NCBI RefSeq assembly: GCF_001570485.1
Contig: NZ_BCTA01000069.1
Span: 124,001-188,000, forward strand
Reading direction: 5' to 3'
DNA length: 64,000 bases
From: Mycolicibacterium novocastrense
GTDB lineage: Bacteria > Actinomycetota > Actinomycetes > Mycobacteriales > Mycobacteriaceae
A program made the translations under genes and the position numbers. Position 1 is the first letter of the stretch; each line of letters opens with the position of its first letter. The notes beneath the pieces were generated by a model. The model saw only the letters and a list, made by a program, of their open reading frames with translations. It searched no databases and was not told the DNA's origin. Shown piece after piece: positions 43,268 to 54,164 of this stretch.

Positions 43268-43591
43268 ATGCCAAGCCAGAATCCCGTGGTGAAGATCAAC
43301 GCGATCGAGGTCCCGGCCGATGCCGGTCCCGAACTGGAGAAGCGCTTCGCGCACCGGGCGCACGCCGTCGACAACCAGCCCGGCTTCCTCGGCTTTCAGC
43401 TGCTGCGGCCCATCAAGGGTGAGAACCGCTACTTCGTGGTGACGCAGTGGGAGTCCGAGGAGGCGTTCCAGGCCTGGGCGACGGGCCCGGCCATCGAGGC
43501 CCACAAGGGCCAGCAGGCCAACCCGGTGGCCACCGGCGCGTCACTGCTCGAGTTCGAGGTCGTCCTCGACGTTGCGGGTGCTGACAAGTAG
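43268..43591 (+). CDS. mhuD: Heme-degrading monooxygenase MhuD
   Basis: A 107-residue IsdG-family enzyme that degrades heme to mycobilin and iron without releasing CO. Asn11, Trp70 and His79 match the catalytic Asn7, Trp66 and His75 of M. tuberculosis with a four-residue extension. The segment PVVKINAIEVPADAGPELEK and the end SLLEFEVVLDV are conserved. ATG 43268 is preferred; ATG 43262 is two codons earlier. lpqF overlaps its end by 14 bases. It may free iron for the cell alongside the fec-like importer. Confidence 0.94.
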   Translation: MPSQNPVVKINAIEVPADAGPELEKRFAHRAHAVDNQPGFLGFQLLRPIKGENRYFVVTQWESEEAFQAWATGPAIEAHKGQQANPVATGASLLEFEVVLDVAGADK

Positions 43592-44945
43592 AGGCTCGCT
43601 CATCGCGCGCCGGGCGCTCGGGCTGACGGTCGCGGCCTCGTTGGTCGTCGCCGTCGGCGGCTGTGCGGACGTCGGACCTGCGCCGGCCGACGCCGCGTAC
43701 GGCGCTCCCATCGAGATCAACACGCCCCAGGGGCTGCGGGCCAAGCAGACGCTGGACATGCTCAACTCCGACTGGCCGATCGGCCCGGTCGGAGTGCGCA
43801 CGATGGCGGTGCCCGAAAAGGTCGACGAGATCGTCGGCAAGCTCGACCGGATCTGGTGGGACCGGCCGTTCAAGGTGACCGACGTCGACATCCGGGCCGG
43901 ACATGCCGAGGTCGGGGTGCTGACGTCGTACGGCGTCGCGCAGGAGATCGACCTTCGCACCAACGATGCCGGCTTGGTCGACCGGTTCGATGTGACGCTG
44001 CGCCCACCGCAGATCGACGAATGGGACGACGTCGACGCCGAGATCACGAAGTCGGGTGCCCGCTACTCGTATCAGGTGTCGAAGGTGGTTGCCGACCAGT
44101 CGAAGTGCGATGTGGTGGCCGGAACCAACACCGAACTGTCGTTGCCGTTGGCGTCGATCTTCAAGCTCTACGTGCTGCTAGCAGTCGCCGAAGCGGTCAA
44201 AGCCGGCACCCTGAAATGGACCGACCCGCTGACCATCACCAAGCGGGCCAAGGCAGTCGGATCCGCAGGCCTCGAGGAACTCCCTCCCGGCGCCCGGGTG
44301 TCGGTGAGAACCGCTGCCCAGCAAATGATCTCGGCCAGCGACAACATGGCCACCGATCTTCTCATCGATCGACTGGGGACGGACGCTGTGGAGCGGGCGC
44401 TGGTCCTGGCGCGCCACCACGACCCGGCCAGCATGACGCCGTTCCCCACCATGCACGAAATGTTCTCGGTCGGCTGGGGCCGACCCGATCTTCGCGAGCA
44501 GTGGCGTCACGCGGTCGAAAAGGGCGGTCCGCAAGTCCGGGCGCAACTGCTCCAACAGACCAATTCGCGCCCCTACGAACCGGATCCACACCGGACGCAT
44601 ACCCCGGCATCGAACTTCGGGGCGGAGTGGTACGGCAGCGCCGCCGACATCTGCCGCGTGCACATCGCTCTGCAGGCGGCCGCCGTGGGCGAGGCCGCGC
44701 CCGTCAAGGACATCCTCTCGGCGATACCCGGCATCGATCTCGACGGGTCAAAGTGGGGCTACATCGGCGCCAAGGGCGGAAATCTGCCCGGCGACTTGAC
44801 GTTCAGCTGGTACGCCGTCGACCACACCGGGCAGCCGTGGGTGGTCAGCTTCCAGTTGAACTGGCCCCGGTACCGCAGCCCCACTGCCGCGGGGTGGTTG
44901 CTTTCGATCGTGCGCCAGAGTTTCGACCTGGTGCCGGTCGGCTGA
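43578..44945 (+). CDS. lpqF: Class A beta-lactamase-like lipoprotein LpqF
   Basis: A 455-residue lipoprotein with lipobox VAVGGC near residue 29. After an N-terminal domain (DRPFKVTDVDIRAGHAEVGVLTSY), a serine hydrolase part begins: ASIFK gives SxxK, SASDN the SDN motif and GAKGGN a KGG near the C-terminus. These are the class A beta-lactamase/DD-peptidase motifs. LpqF has been linked to growth and cell-envelope lipids in M. smegmatis, though the reaction is not known. GTG 43578 is the likely start, inside mhuD. Confidence 0.88.
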   Translation: MLTSRGSLIARRALGLTVAASLVVAVGGCADVGPAPADAAYGAPIEINTPQGLRAKQTLDMLNSDWPIGPVGVRTMAVPEKVDEIVGKLDRIWWDRPFKVTDVDIRAGHAEVGVLTSYGVAQEIDLRTNDAGLVDRFDVTLRPPQIDEWDDVDAEITKSGARYSYQVSKVVADQSKCDVVAGTNTELSLPLASIFKLYVLLAVAEAVKAGTLKWTDPLTITKRAKAVGSAGLEELPPGARVSVRTAAQQMISASDNMATDLLIDRLGTDAVERALVLARHHDPASMTPFPTMHEMFSVGWGRPDLREQWRHAVEKGGPQVRAQLLQQTNSRPYEPDPHRTHTPASNFGAEWYGSAADICRVHIALQAAAVGEAAPVKDILSAIPGIDLDGSKWGYIGAKGGNLPGDLTFSWYAVDHTGQPWVVSFQLNWPRYRSPTAAGWLLSIVRQSFDLVPVG

Positions 44946-45033
44946 TCAGCGGATCGACCGAAACCCCAAAAGCACGCCGGGCCGGGTCTAGAGTTCCGCT
45001 GATAGTCCGGCATTCACTGGCGAAGGGGTCGTC

Positions 45034-46176
45034 ATGCTGGGTGTGCTAGCCACCATTCCGGTTGGGCAAACGCCGGGCTGGATCACGATCAGTGCGGACG
45101 GTGGCCGCGCTTACGTGTTGAACAACACCAGCGACACGATCTCCGTGATCGACACCGCGACCAACTCCGTCACCGCCACGATCGCCTTCGCGGACGACCC
45201 GGCGTACCTGATGCACGCGGTCGTCCACCCGGACGGCAACCGGTTGTACGTGTCGCGGCTCGGCGTGGTTTCGGTCGTCGACGTCACCGCAAAAACGGTT
45301 GTCGCCGAAATCCCAGTCGGGAACTCGTGGATGCGGTTGGCGATAAAGCCCGACGGCACAACGGTTTATGCGGCGGGCGGCGACACGGACACCGATACGG
45401 TCTCGGTGATCGACACGTCCACCAACACCGTCACCGAAACGATCGACGCCAACCAAGATCCGTACTGGCCCGCGGTGACCCCCGACGGCACCCGGTTGTA
45501 CGTATCGCATATCCACGCGGGCACGATTCTGGTGATCGACACCGCCACCAATACCGTTGTCGATTCGATCACCGTCGGTGGACAACCGGGTGTGATCGTC
45601 CTAAGCCCCGACGGCGGACGCATTTTCGTGAGCATCCTGACCTCATGGGCCAACGGGCTCAAGGCGGAGGCGGTGAAGGTGATCGACACCGCCAGTGGGA
45701 ATGTCGCGGCCACCGTCGCCATTCCAGGAGACTCCTGGCCGCCCGCGGGAATGGCGGTCAATCCCGACGGTTCGCGAATCTTCGTCGCGAGTGCGGCCGC
45801 TGACTGGAACGGCGTCGTCTCGGTGATCGACACCACCACCAACACGATCATCGACACCGTCGATGTGCACGGCCCGAATGGCGTGGTGGTCACGCCGGAT
45901 GGATCCCGCATCTACGCTGTCAACCAGGTTCAGGACACCGTTTCGGTGATCGGACGGACGTTCCGCTGGGGCGCGTCCCATCTGCCTGATCTCGTCGGGC
46001 AGCTGATGGGCGGCGCCGGAAGTGACGGTGGTGGCTGGTTGGTGATCGGCAACCGCTTCTACAAAATCCCACCTCGTCCTCCCGCGATACTGGCCATCGC
46101 GCGAGCCGCCCCCTACCTCGGGCAACCTGTCGAGAACCGAAAATTGGGGCAGCAACTGCGCAAAGGGCTGTCGTAG
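45034..46176 (+). CDS. YncE-type beta-propeller protein (YVTN repeats)
   Basis: A 380-residue protein with about seven repeats of the form xVSVIDTATNTVxxTIxV followed by PDGxRxYVS, the YVTN/YncE propeller blades. The last 70 residues leave the repeat, with VGQLMGGAGSDGGGWLVIGNRF and a basic tail. No signal peptide is seen, which is odd since such propellers are usually exported; an upstream start with a signal is not present. The blade DNA is repetitive, which invites recombination. No equivalent stands here in M. tuberculosis as I recall. Function unknown; possible ligand-binding or adhesion role. Confidence 0.8.
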   Translation: MLGVLATIPVGQTPGWITISADGGRAYVLNNTSDTISVIDTATNSVTATIAFADDPAYLMHAVVHPDGNRLYVSRLGVVSVVDVTAKTVVAEIPVGNSWMRLAIKPDGTTVYAAGGDTDTDTVSVIDTSTNTVTETIDANQDPYWPAVTPDGTRLYVSHIHAGTILVIDTATNTVVDSITVGGQPGVIVLSPDGGRIFVSILTSWANGLKAEAVKVIDTASGNVAATVAIPGDSWPPAGMAVNPDGSRIFVASAAADWNGVVSVIDTTTNTIIDTVDVHGPNGVVVTPDGSRIYAVNQVQDTVSVIGRTFRWGASHLPDLVGQLMGGAGSDGGGWLVIGNRFYKIPPRPPAILAIARAAPYLGQPVENRKLGQQLRKGLS

Positions 46177-46212
46177 CGTCGGCGCGAGACAGTCAAAAGC
46201 CGAGCTCACCGG

Positions 46213-46758
46213 CTACTGGCGAAGTGTCCACGCATGCGCGCGGAAATGCATCACCGTTCGAGTTACCGGCGCAATGTCGATGCGCCAGAACGACTTCGGC
46301 GGAGCATCCAGCGCGATGAGGATCGCGGCGCGGATCACCGCCGGATGTGTCACCGCGACCAGCCTGCTGCGGCGGTCGGTCAACGAGTCCATCCAGTCGC
46401 GAACCCGGTCGACCAGCTCGACAACCGATTCGCCGCCGTGCGGCGCCCGGGTCGGATCGGTCAGCCAGATCGCCAGATCGGCCGGTCGCACTCCGCTCAG
46501 CACGTCACCGCGCCACCGACCGCAGTCCAGATCCGCGAGCCGCGGCTCCACGTCGGCCTGCAGGCCGAGCAATTCGGCGGTCTGCCTGGTCCGCTTCTCC
46601 GGACCGCACAGGGCCGCGTCGACGACACCGAGGTCGATCGACGCGCCGACCTGCTGGTGGCCCGTAGGGTTCAACGGTTCGTCGGTGGGGAATCGTCCGG
46701 CCGACATCGCATCGGTCAGCCCGTGCGATACGAGCGTCAGCCGGACGACCTCACTCAC
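46213..46758 (-). CDS. Histidine phosphatase-family protein, CobC-like by context
   Basis: A 181-residue histidine phosphatase. The usual RHG motif reads VSHGLT, so His12 is kept but the preceding Arg is Ser. Further family points are PEKRTRQTAELLGL, DCGRWRGD, HGGESVVEL and VTHPAVIR with the second His. It overlaps cbtA by four bases (GTGA) and so belongs to the riboswitch-controlled cbtB-cbtA operon. In cobalamin synthesis, alpha-ribazole phosphatase CobC has this fold, so that is the natural guess. The altered Arg could lower activity; it may be regulatory instead. Confidence 0.75.
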   Translation of the reverse strand: MSEVVRLTLVSHGLTDAMSAGRFPTDEPLNPTGHQQVGASIDLGVVDAALCGPEKRTRQTAELLGLQADVEPRLADLDCGRWRGDVLSGVRPADLAIWLTDPTRAPHGGESVVELVDRVRDWMDSLTDRRSRLVAVTHPAVIRAAILIALDAPPKSFWRIDIAPVTRTVMHFRAHAWTLRQ

Positions 46759-47570
46759 GCAGGAATGCTCGCCCGACGGTTCCGTTCGAGCAGACGCGCG
46801 GCCATCGCACCGAAGACGAGCGCGATCGTCGCGTACACGACGATCTGGGTGCCCAACGAGTACAGCCGGAACTCGTAGAGCACATCTGCCGGAAAGCCTT
46901 CGTAGACAATGCTGCCGGCGTCGTCGGTCAACGGTCCCGGCGTCTCGTCGATGGTCGGGAGGACGAGCATCACGACCGCGACCGCGACGATGTAGGCCCC
47001 CGCGGCTGCCAGGGCCGCATTCCAGGTCCCCAGCCGCGCGGCCAGCCGTCGGCCCAGATACACCGCGCCGACCAGAAGCGCCGCGGACAACACCACCATC
47101 AACAGGTACAGCAGAGTGCGCTGACGGATCGTCTCGTCCAGGCTCAGAGCCGGCGGGCTCGCCGGATACTTCAGCGCGGGAACGACATACAGGCTCAACA
47201 GCATTCCGCCGGCCACATACACCGACAGCAGGCGTGCGGAGATGTTGCCGACCCGACCGTAGGCCACCGCGAAGATCACCGCGAAGATCGCGCCGATCGC
47301 CAGGCTGAACAGCAACACGCCCAGTCCCATACCGATGTTCATCTGAACGGCGCGCTCGAATCCGCCGCCCTCTCCATGGCTGTGGCCGTGGCTATGGGCA
47401 AGGCCCGCGCCTTCGGCGGCTTCCAATGCCTCGTGCGCCGACCCGATACCTTCCTCGTAGGCGATGGCCAGGTCGATCTGGGGTTCGACGAAGATGCGGG
47501 CGAAGACGAACGCGAGCACGCCGGCGAGGGCACCTGCGAGCAGGCCACGCCAGATGATCTGCTTCTCCAT
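46755..47570 (-). CDS. cbtA: Cobalt transporter subunit CbtA
   Basis: A 271-residue membrane protein with five to six helices. A His-rich loop HSHGHSHGEGGG after the first helix is a likely cobalt-binding site. CbtA proteins occur under cobalamin riboswitches, usually with CbtB, and are believed to bring in cobalt. The start ATG 47570 is 19 bases after the cbtB stop. It overlaps the histidine phosphatase. Confidence 0.9.
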   Translation of the reverse strand: MEKQIIWRGLLAGALAGVLAFVFARIFVEPQIDLAIAYEEGIGSAHEALEAAEGAGLAHSHGHSHGEGGGFERAVQMNIGMGLGVLLFSLAIGAIFAVIFAVAYGRVGNISARLLSVYVAGGMLLSLYVVPALKYPASPPALSLDETIRQRTLLYLLMVVLSAALLVGAVYLGRRLAARLGTWNAALAAAGAYIVAVAVVMLVLPTIDETPGPLTDDAGSIVYEGFPADVLYEFRLYSLGTQIVVYATIALVFGAMAARLLERNRRASIPA

Positions 47571-47589
47571 GCTTGGTTACCTCGGCCCG

Positions 47590-47808
47590 TCAGTGGCAGG
47601 GGAAACCGAGCAGATGTCGGGCGTCGTGCACGAACTCGTGGATGGCGGTGTTGTCCGCACCGAACACCGACGTCGCGCCCTGGTCCAGGCCGATGAAGTA
47701 GAGCACCAACAGCGCCAGGAAAGCGGTTGCCGAGAGCCACACTGCCGCCGCGGTGGTGGAGAGGTCGAGGGCGGGTGCAACGCTCTTGCGGGCCTCCGGT
47801 GAGGTCAT
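47590..47808 (-). CDS. cbtB: Cobalt transporter subunit CbtB
   Basis: A 72-residue protein with one membrane helix (AAVWLSATAFLALLVLYFIGL) and a C-terminal His motif HEFVHDARHLLGFPCH, the CbtB hallmark. It works with CbtA. The start ATG 47808 follows a AAAGGACACCGAC leader with a modest ribosome site. An upstream reading (13 residues more) would enter the riboswitch leader and is rejected. Confidence 0.92.
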   Translation of the reverse strand: MTSPEARKSVAPALDLSTTAAAVWLSATAFLALLVLYFIGLDQGATSVFGADNTAIHEFVHDARHLLGFPCH

Positions 47809-47839
47809 GTCGGTGTCCTTTCGGGGATTTCGCGTCCCG

Positions 47840-47945
47840 AGTCTCAAAAGGTGGCGGCGAGCGTCGGGTCTGACTTGACACAGTGGCGCGACCGTTCTGG
47901 ATTCTCACCAGATTCCTTCGCCCGCCGATAACATCGCACATCCTA
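47840..47945 (-). ncRNA. Cobalamin (B12) riboswitch
   Basis: Read on the minus strand the leader has GGAATCTGGTGAGAATCCAG, then a GGTCGCGCCACTGT segment (the B12-box region) and AGTCAGACCC. These are the conserved parts of the adenosylcobalamin riboswitch in the right order and spacing. High B12 would shut off cbtB, cbtA and the phosphatase. Edges are estimates. Confidence 0.88.
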
Positions 47946-47979
47946 TCCATACGGTCCAGCGGTAGCGGGATCAGACGGA

Positions 47980-48012
47980 AAACGGGCGGCACCCTGGTGG
48001 GTACCGCCCGTT
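47980..48012 (-). terminator. Rho-independent terminator of clpC1
   Basis: ACGGGCGG at 47982-47989 and CCGCCCGT at 48004-48011 pair fully around a 14-base loop. On the minus strand a T-rich TTTTCC follows, 20 bases past the clpC1 stop. Confidence 0.8.
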
Positions 48013-48030
48013 CTCGTTGACGTGATGCCG

Positions 48031-50574
<2,544 letters not shown>

Positions 50575-50802
50575 CGGTGGTTACCTGCTCTCCATCATTT
50601 GGTCGGTGCCACGCGCGCCCAACGGTCTCGAGTTCGCACCGCACCACCGTCCACTCTAGTGGGCAGTAGGGCGGCGCGTCCCGCCCGCCGGTCTGCTCTG
50701 AGCGGACACCGGTATGCCGACGCGCACGGGATCGGATACCCGCCGCTATGGGAGAGCAACGCATCGGTGGGCCGATTCGTTTCCCGATCCAGCCCGGGCG
50801 GC

Positions 50803-50817
50803 TTCGCGGCTAGCGAA
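50803..50817. promoter_or_regulatory. Possible ClgR operator for clpC1
   Basis: TTCGCGGCTAGCGAA has arms TTCGC and GCGAA with a five-base centre, the CGC-N5-GCG spacing of ClgR sites. ClgR controls clp genes in actinobacteria. It is about 230 bases before clpC1, and some consensus bases are lacking. Confidence 0.4.
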
Positions 50818-50846
50818 CACCGGCCACGGCGCCCGTGCGGAGCGCG

Positions 50847-51188
50847 CTACGTCGCGGCGTGGAAGGCGTCGATCACATCGGCGGGAATGCGCCCGCGCGT
50901 CGACACATTGTGTCCGTTACGACGTGCCCACTCCCGGATCGCCGCGCTTTGCTCGCGATCGATCGCCGCTCGCCCGCGGCCTGACCCGGCGGCACGTCCG
51001 CGCCGACGGCCACCGACCCTGCGACCGGAATCGACCCACGGCTTCAAGGCGTCGCGCAGTTTCGCGGCATTCTTCGAAGAAAGGTCGATCTCATAGGTCA
51101 CCCCGTCGAGCCCGAATTCAACGGTCTCGTCGGCCGCACCTTCGCCGTCAAAATCGTCGACCAAGGTGACGGTAACTTTCTTCGCCAT
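50847..51188 (-). CDS. lsr2: Nucleoid-associated protein Lsr2
   Basis: A 113-residue H-NS-like protein. The N-terminal AKKVTVTLVDDFDGEGAADETVEFGLDG forms the oligomerising strands, a basic Gly/Arg linker follows (VGGRRRGRAAGSGRGRAA), and the C-terminal domain IREWARRNGHNVSTRGRIPADVIDAFHAAT holds the RGR loop that reads AT-rich minor grooves. It represses horizontally acquired and envelope genes. A 120-base relatively AT-rich region separates it from lysS. The start ATG is sure. Confidence 0.97.
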   Translation of the reverse strand: MAKKVTVTLVDDFDGEGAADETVEFGLDGVTYEIDLSSKNAAKLRDALKPWVDSGRRVGGRRRGRAAGSGRGRAAIDREQSAAIREWARRNGHNVSTRGRIPADVIDAFHAAT

Positions 51189-51308
51189 TTAAACTCGCCC
51201 TTCTGCGCGATCACAGGACCGCAGTAAAGTATCGAACCCGGCACCAATGTGCCATATCCGTGTGCGCCATACAACAAGATCGTACGCCGTCGTGTTATAG
51301 CGCTGCGT

Positions 51309-52847
51309 TCAGTTGCCGTGACGTCGAACAATCGGGAACAAAACCGTCTCTCTAATCGACAGTCCGGTCAGGGCCATCATCAATCTGTCGACACCCATTC
51401 CGGTTCCCGTGGACGGCGGCATGGCATACTCCAGGGCCGCCAGAAAATCCTCGTCGAGAACCATCGCCTCGTCATCACCTGCGGCCGCCGCTCTCGCCTG
51501 GGCTTCGAACCTTTCGCGTTGGATTACCGGATCGATCAGCTCGGAATAGCCGGTCGCCAGTTCGAAACGCCGGATATAGAGATCCCATTTCTCGGTGACG
51601 CCCTCAATACTGCGGTGTGGTCGCGTCAGTGGCGTCGTCTCGACGGGGAAGTCACGGACGAACGTGGGAGCCCACAAGGTGTTCCCGACGGTGTGCTCCC
51701 ACAGTTCCTCAACCAATTTCCCGTGGCCGTAACCCCGGTCGCGCGGGATCTCGACCCCGAGACGATCAGCGATGGCCCATAACTTCTCGGCCGGCGTTTC
51801 CGGGGTGATCTCTTCGCCGAGGGCTTCCGACAGCGACGGATACATTTCGATGGATTGCCATTCGCCATCAAGATCGTAAACACTGCCATCGGGCAATGGC
51901 ACCTCGCGTGTTCCGATCGCCTCGTCCGCGACTTCTTGAATAATCTCTCGGGTCACGACGGCCGAATCGTCGTACGTACCGTAAGCCTGATAAGTCTCGA
52001 GCATCGCGAATTCCGGAGAATGTGTGGAATCGGCACCTTCGTTTCTGAACACTCGATTCAACTCGAAGACGCGCTCGAATCCACCGACCAGTGCGCGCTT
52101 GAGAAACAGTTCCGGCGCGATACGCAGATATAGGTCGGCATCGAGCGCATTGGAGTGCGTCACGAACGGTCGCGCCGCAGCGCCGCCCGCGAGTGTCTGC
52201 AGCATCGGGGTTTCGACTTCGAGGAATCCGCGCCGTTCCAACGCCGACCGCACCGCGCGGACCACCGCAACCCGCTGACGAGCGATGGTCCTGGCCTCGG
52301 GCCGCACGATGAGGTCGACGTAGCGCTGCCGCACCCGCGCCTCTTCGCTCATCTCCTTGTGAGCGACCGGCAGCGGCCGCAGGGCCTTCGAAGCCATTTG
52401 CCAGGAATCGGCCAGCACCGAGAGTTCACCGCGCCGGGAGCTGATCACCTCACCGCGCACGAAGACGATGTCGCCGAGGTCCACGTCGGCCTTCCACGCG
52501 TCCAGCGAATCCTGTCCGACCTTGTTGAGGCTGATCATCGCCTGCAGTTGCGTGCCGTCCCCCTCCTGCAGGGTGGCAAAGCACAGCTTCCCGGAGTTAC
52601 GGGCGAACATCACCCGTCCGGCCACGCCCACGATCTGCCCCGTCTCGGAGCCGGCGGCCAGATCGGGATACGTCTCGCGGATCTCGGCCAGGGAATGGGT
52701 GCGCGCGATCTCCACCGGATACGGCTCGCGTCCCTCGGCGAGCAGCCGCTCACGCTTGGCCTGACGGATCCGGTACTGCTCCGGAACGTCGGGCTCGGAT
52801 GTGGCGTCCGCGGCCGATGCGGTGCGGGACGGGTCGGGTTCGGTCAC
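51309..52847 (-). CDS. lysS: Lysyl-tRNA synthetase, class II
   Basis: A 512-residue class II synthetase. An OB-fold tRNA-binding domain (VAGRVMFARNSGKLCFATLQEG) is followed by the catalytic core with motif 1 FLEVETPMLQ, motif 2 RVFRNEGADSTHSPEF and motif 3 GTGMGVDRLMMALTG. The first 25 residues are low complexity. The start is GTG 52847. It lies between lsr2 and coaX as in M. tuberculosis Rv3598c. Confidence 0.96.
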   Translation of the reverse strand: MTEPDPSRTASAADATSEPDVPEQYRIRQAKRERLLAEGREPYPVEIARTHSLAEIRETYPDLAAGSETGQIVGVAGRVMFARNSGKLCFATLQEGDGTQLQAMISLNKVGQDSLDAWKADVDLGDIVFVRGEVISSRRGELSVLADSWQMASKALRPLPVAHKEMSEEARVRQRYVDLIVRPEARTIARQRVAVVRAVRSALERRGFLEVETPMLQTLAGGAAARPFVTHSNALDADLYLRIAPELFLKRALVGGFERVFELNRVFRNEGADSTHSPEFAMLETYQAYGTYDDSAVVTREIIQEVADEAIGTREVPLPDGSVYDLDGEWQSIEMYPSLSEALGEEITPETPAEKLWAIADRLGVEIPRDRGYGHGKLVEELWEHTVGNTLWAPTFVRDFPVETTPLTRPHRSIEGVTEKWDLYIRRFELATGYSELIDPVIQRERFEAQARAAAAGDDEAMVLDEDFLAALEYAMPPSTGTGMGVDRLMMALTGLSIRETVLFPIVRRHGN

Positions 52848-52936
52848 GTCGTGCCAGCCTAAATGAACGTGCGCCGACTAGGAATTTCGGTGCGTCGACG
52901 CTCACCGGGCGACCGGTTGGGCACCGAAATCACCAT

Positions 52937-53752
52937 TCAGCGGGCCTGTTTGAGGCGGCCGCGCTGGTTGTCGCGGTTGCGCTCGAACACCAGCCGCAAC
53001 CCGTCGAGGGTGAGGTGCTCGTCGTAATGCTCGACGGTGCGCATATCCGGCAGCAGAAGCGGCGCGGTGTGTCCGGTGGCGACCACGGCGACGTCGGTGC
53101 CCCCGAAGCCGTCGACGTCATCGCGGATGCGCTGCACCAGGCCGTCGACCAGCCCGGCGAACCCGAACACCGCACCGGCCTGCATGCACTCCACGGTGTT
53201 CTTACCGATGACCGAACGCGGTCGGGTCAGCTCGACGCGACGCAACGCCGCCGACCGCGCCGCCGCCGCGTCGGAGGACACCTCGACGCCGGGAGCGATC
53301 GCGCCGCCGAGGAACTCGCCCTTCGCCGAGACCACGTCGACGCAGATCGACGAGCCGAAGTCGACGACGATGGCCGCGGTGCCGTACTTGTGGTAGGCCG
53401 CGAGGCAGTTCACGATGCGGTCGGCGCCGACTTCCTTCGGGTTGTCCACCAACAGCGGAATCCCCGTGCGCACGCCGGGCTCGATCAACACATGGGGCAC
53501 CGACGGCCAGTACTGGCGCAGCATCTCGCGCAGTTCGTGCATCACCGACGGTACGGTCGACAGGCCCGCGGCCCCGGTCAGGCGTTCGGAGTCGTCGCCG
53601 ATCAACCCGTCGATGGTCAGCGCGAGTTCGTCGGCGGTGACTTCGGATTCGGTGCGAATCCGCCACTGTTGCACGACTTTCGCGTGCTCTCCCGAACCCG
53701 AGACCAGACCCACGACGGTGTGGGTGTTACGGACGTCGATGGCTAGTAACAC
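52937..53752 (-). CDS. coaX: Type III pantothenate kinase
   Basis: A 271-residue ASKHA-fold kinase phosphorylating pantothenate, the first step of CoA synthesis. The P-loop reads DVRNTHTVVG where many have DVGNTNT; I recall this Arg/His form in M. tuberculosis CoaX too, where activity is weak. IVVDFGSSICVDVV and EFLGGAIAPGVEVS are conserved. GTG 53752 gives the LLAIDVRN start. It lies four bases after panD, so pan and coa genes form an operon. Confidence 0.95.
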   Translation of the reverse strand: MLLAIDVRNTHTVVGLVSGSGEHAKVVQQWRIRTESEVTADELALTIDGLIGDDSERLTGAAGLSTVPSVMHELREMLRQYWPSVPHVLIEPGVRTGIPLLVDNPKEVGADRIVNCLAAYHKYGTAAIVVDFGSSICVDVVSAKGEFLGGAIAPGVEVSSDAAAARSAALRRVELTRPRSVIGKNTVECMQAGAVFGFAGLVDGLVQRIRDDVDGFGGTDVAVVATGHTAPLLLPDMRTVEHYDEHLTLDGLRLVFERNRDNQRGRLKQAR

Positions 53753-53756
53753 GGAC

Positions 53757-54164
53757 TCACCGTGGCGACACCAGGTCGGCCGCGTCGGCCGGTACGAAAG
53801 CCGGGTCGTGGCCGAGGTCGACCTGCTTGTTTTCGGCGTCGACGAACACGATCCGCGGCTGGTATGCCCTTGCTTCGGCATCCTCCATGGTGCCGTAGGC
53901 GATCAGGATCACCAGATCGCCCGGATGTACGAGATGCGCTGCTGCGCCGTTGATTCCGATCACGCCGCTGCCACGTTCACCGGTGATGGCATACGTCACC
54001 AGCCGAGCACCGTTGTCGATGTCGACGATCGTCACCTGCTCACCCTCGAGCAGATCGGCGGCCTCCATGAGGTCGGCGTCGATGGTCACCGACCCGACGT
54101 AGTGCAGGTCGGCATTCGTCACCGTGGCGCGGTGGATCTTCGATTTCAGCATTGTCCGTAACAT
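53757..54164 (-). CDS. panD: Aspartate 1-decarboxylase (pyruvoyl)
   Basis: A 135-residue proenzyme making beta-alanine from aspartate. It self-cleaves at Gly24-Ser25 in YVGSVTIDADLM to form the pyruvoyl group; both residues are in place. The C-terminus with AFVPADAADLV is the region linked to pyrazinoic-acid action. The ATG at 54164 shares its A with the panC TGA (TGATG), and GAGGAA stands before it. An earlier TTG is rejected because it falls on that ribosome site. Confidence 0.97.
   Translation of the reverse strand: MLRTMLKSKIHRATVTNADLHYVGSVTIDADLMEAADLLEGEQVTIVDIDNGARLVTYAITGERGSGVIGINGAAAHLVHPGDLVILIAYGTMEDAEARAYQPRIVFVDAENKQVDLGHDPAFVPADAADLVSPR

Noticed and set aside
45034..46176. 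The beta-propeller as a secreted surface protein
   Set aside because: No signal peptide precedes it; the ATG at 45034 starts straight in the first blade.
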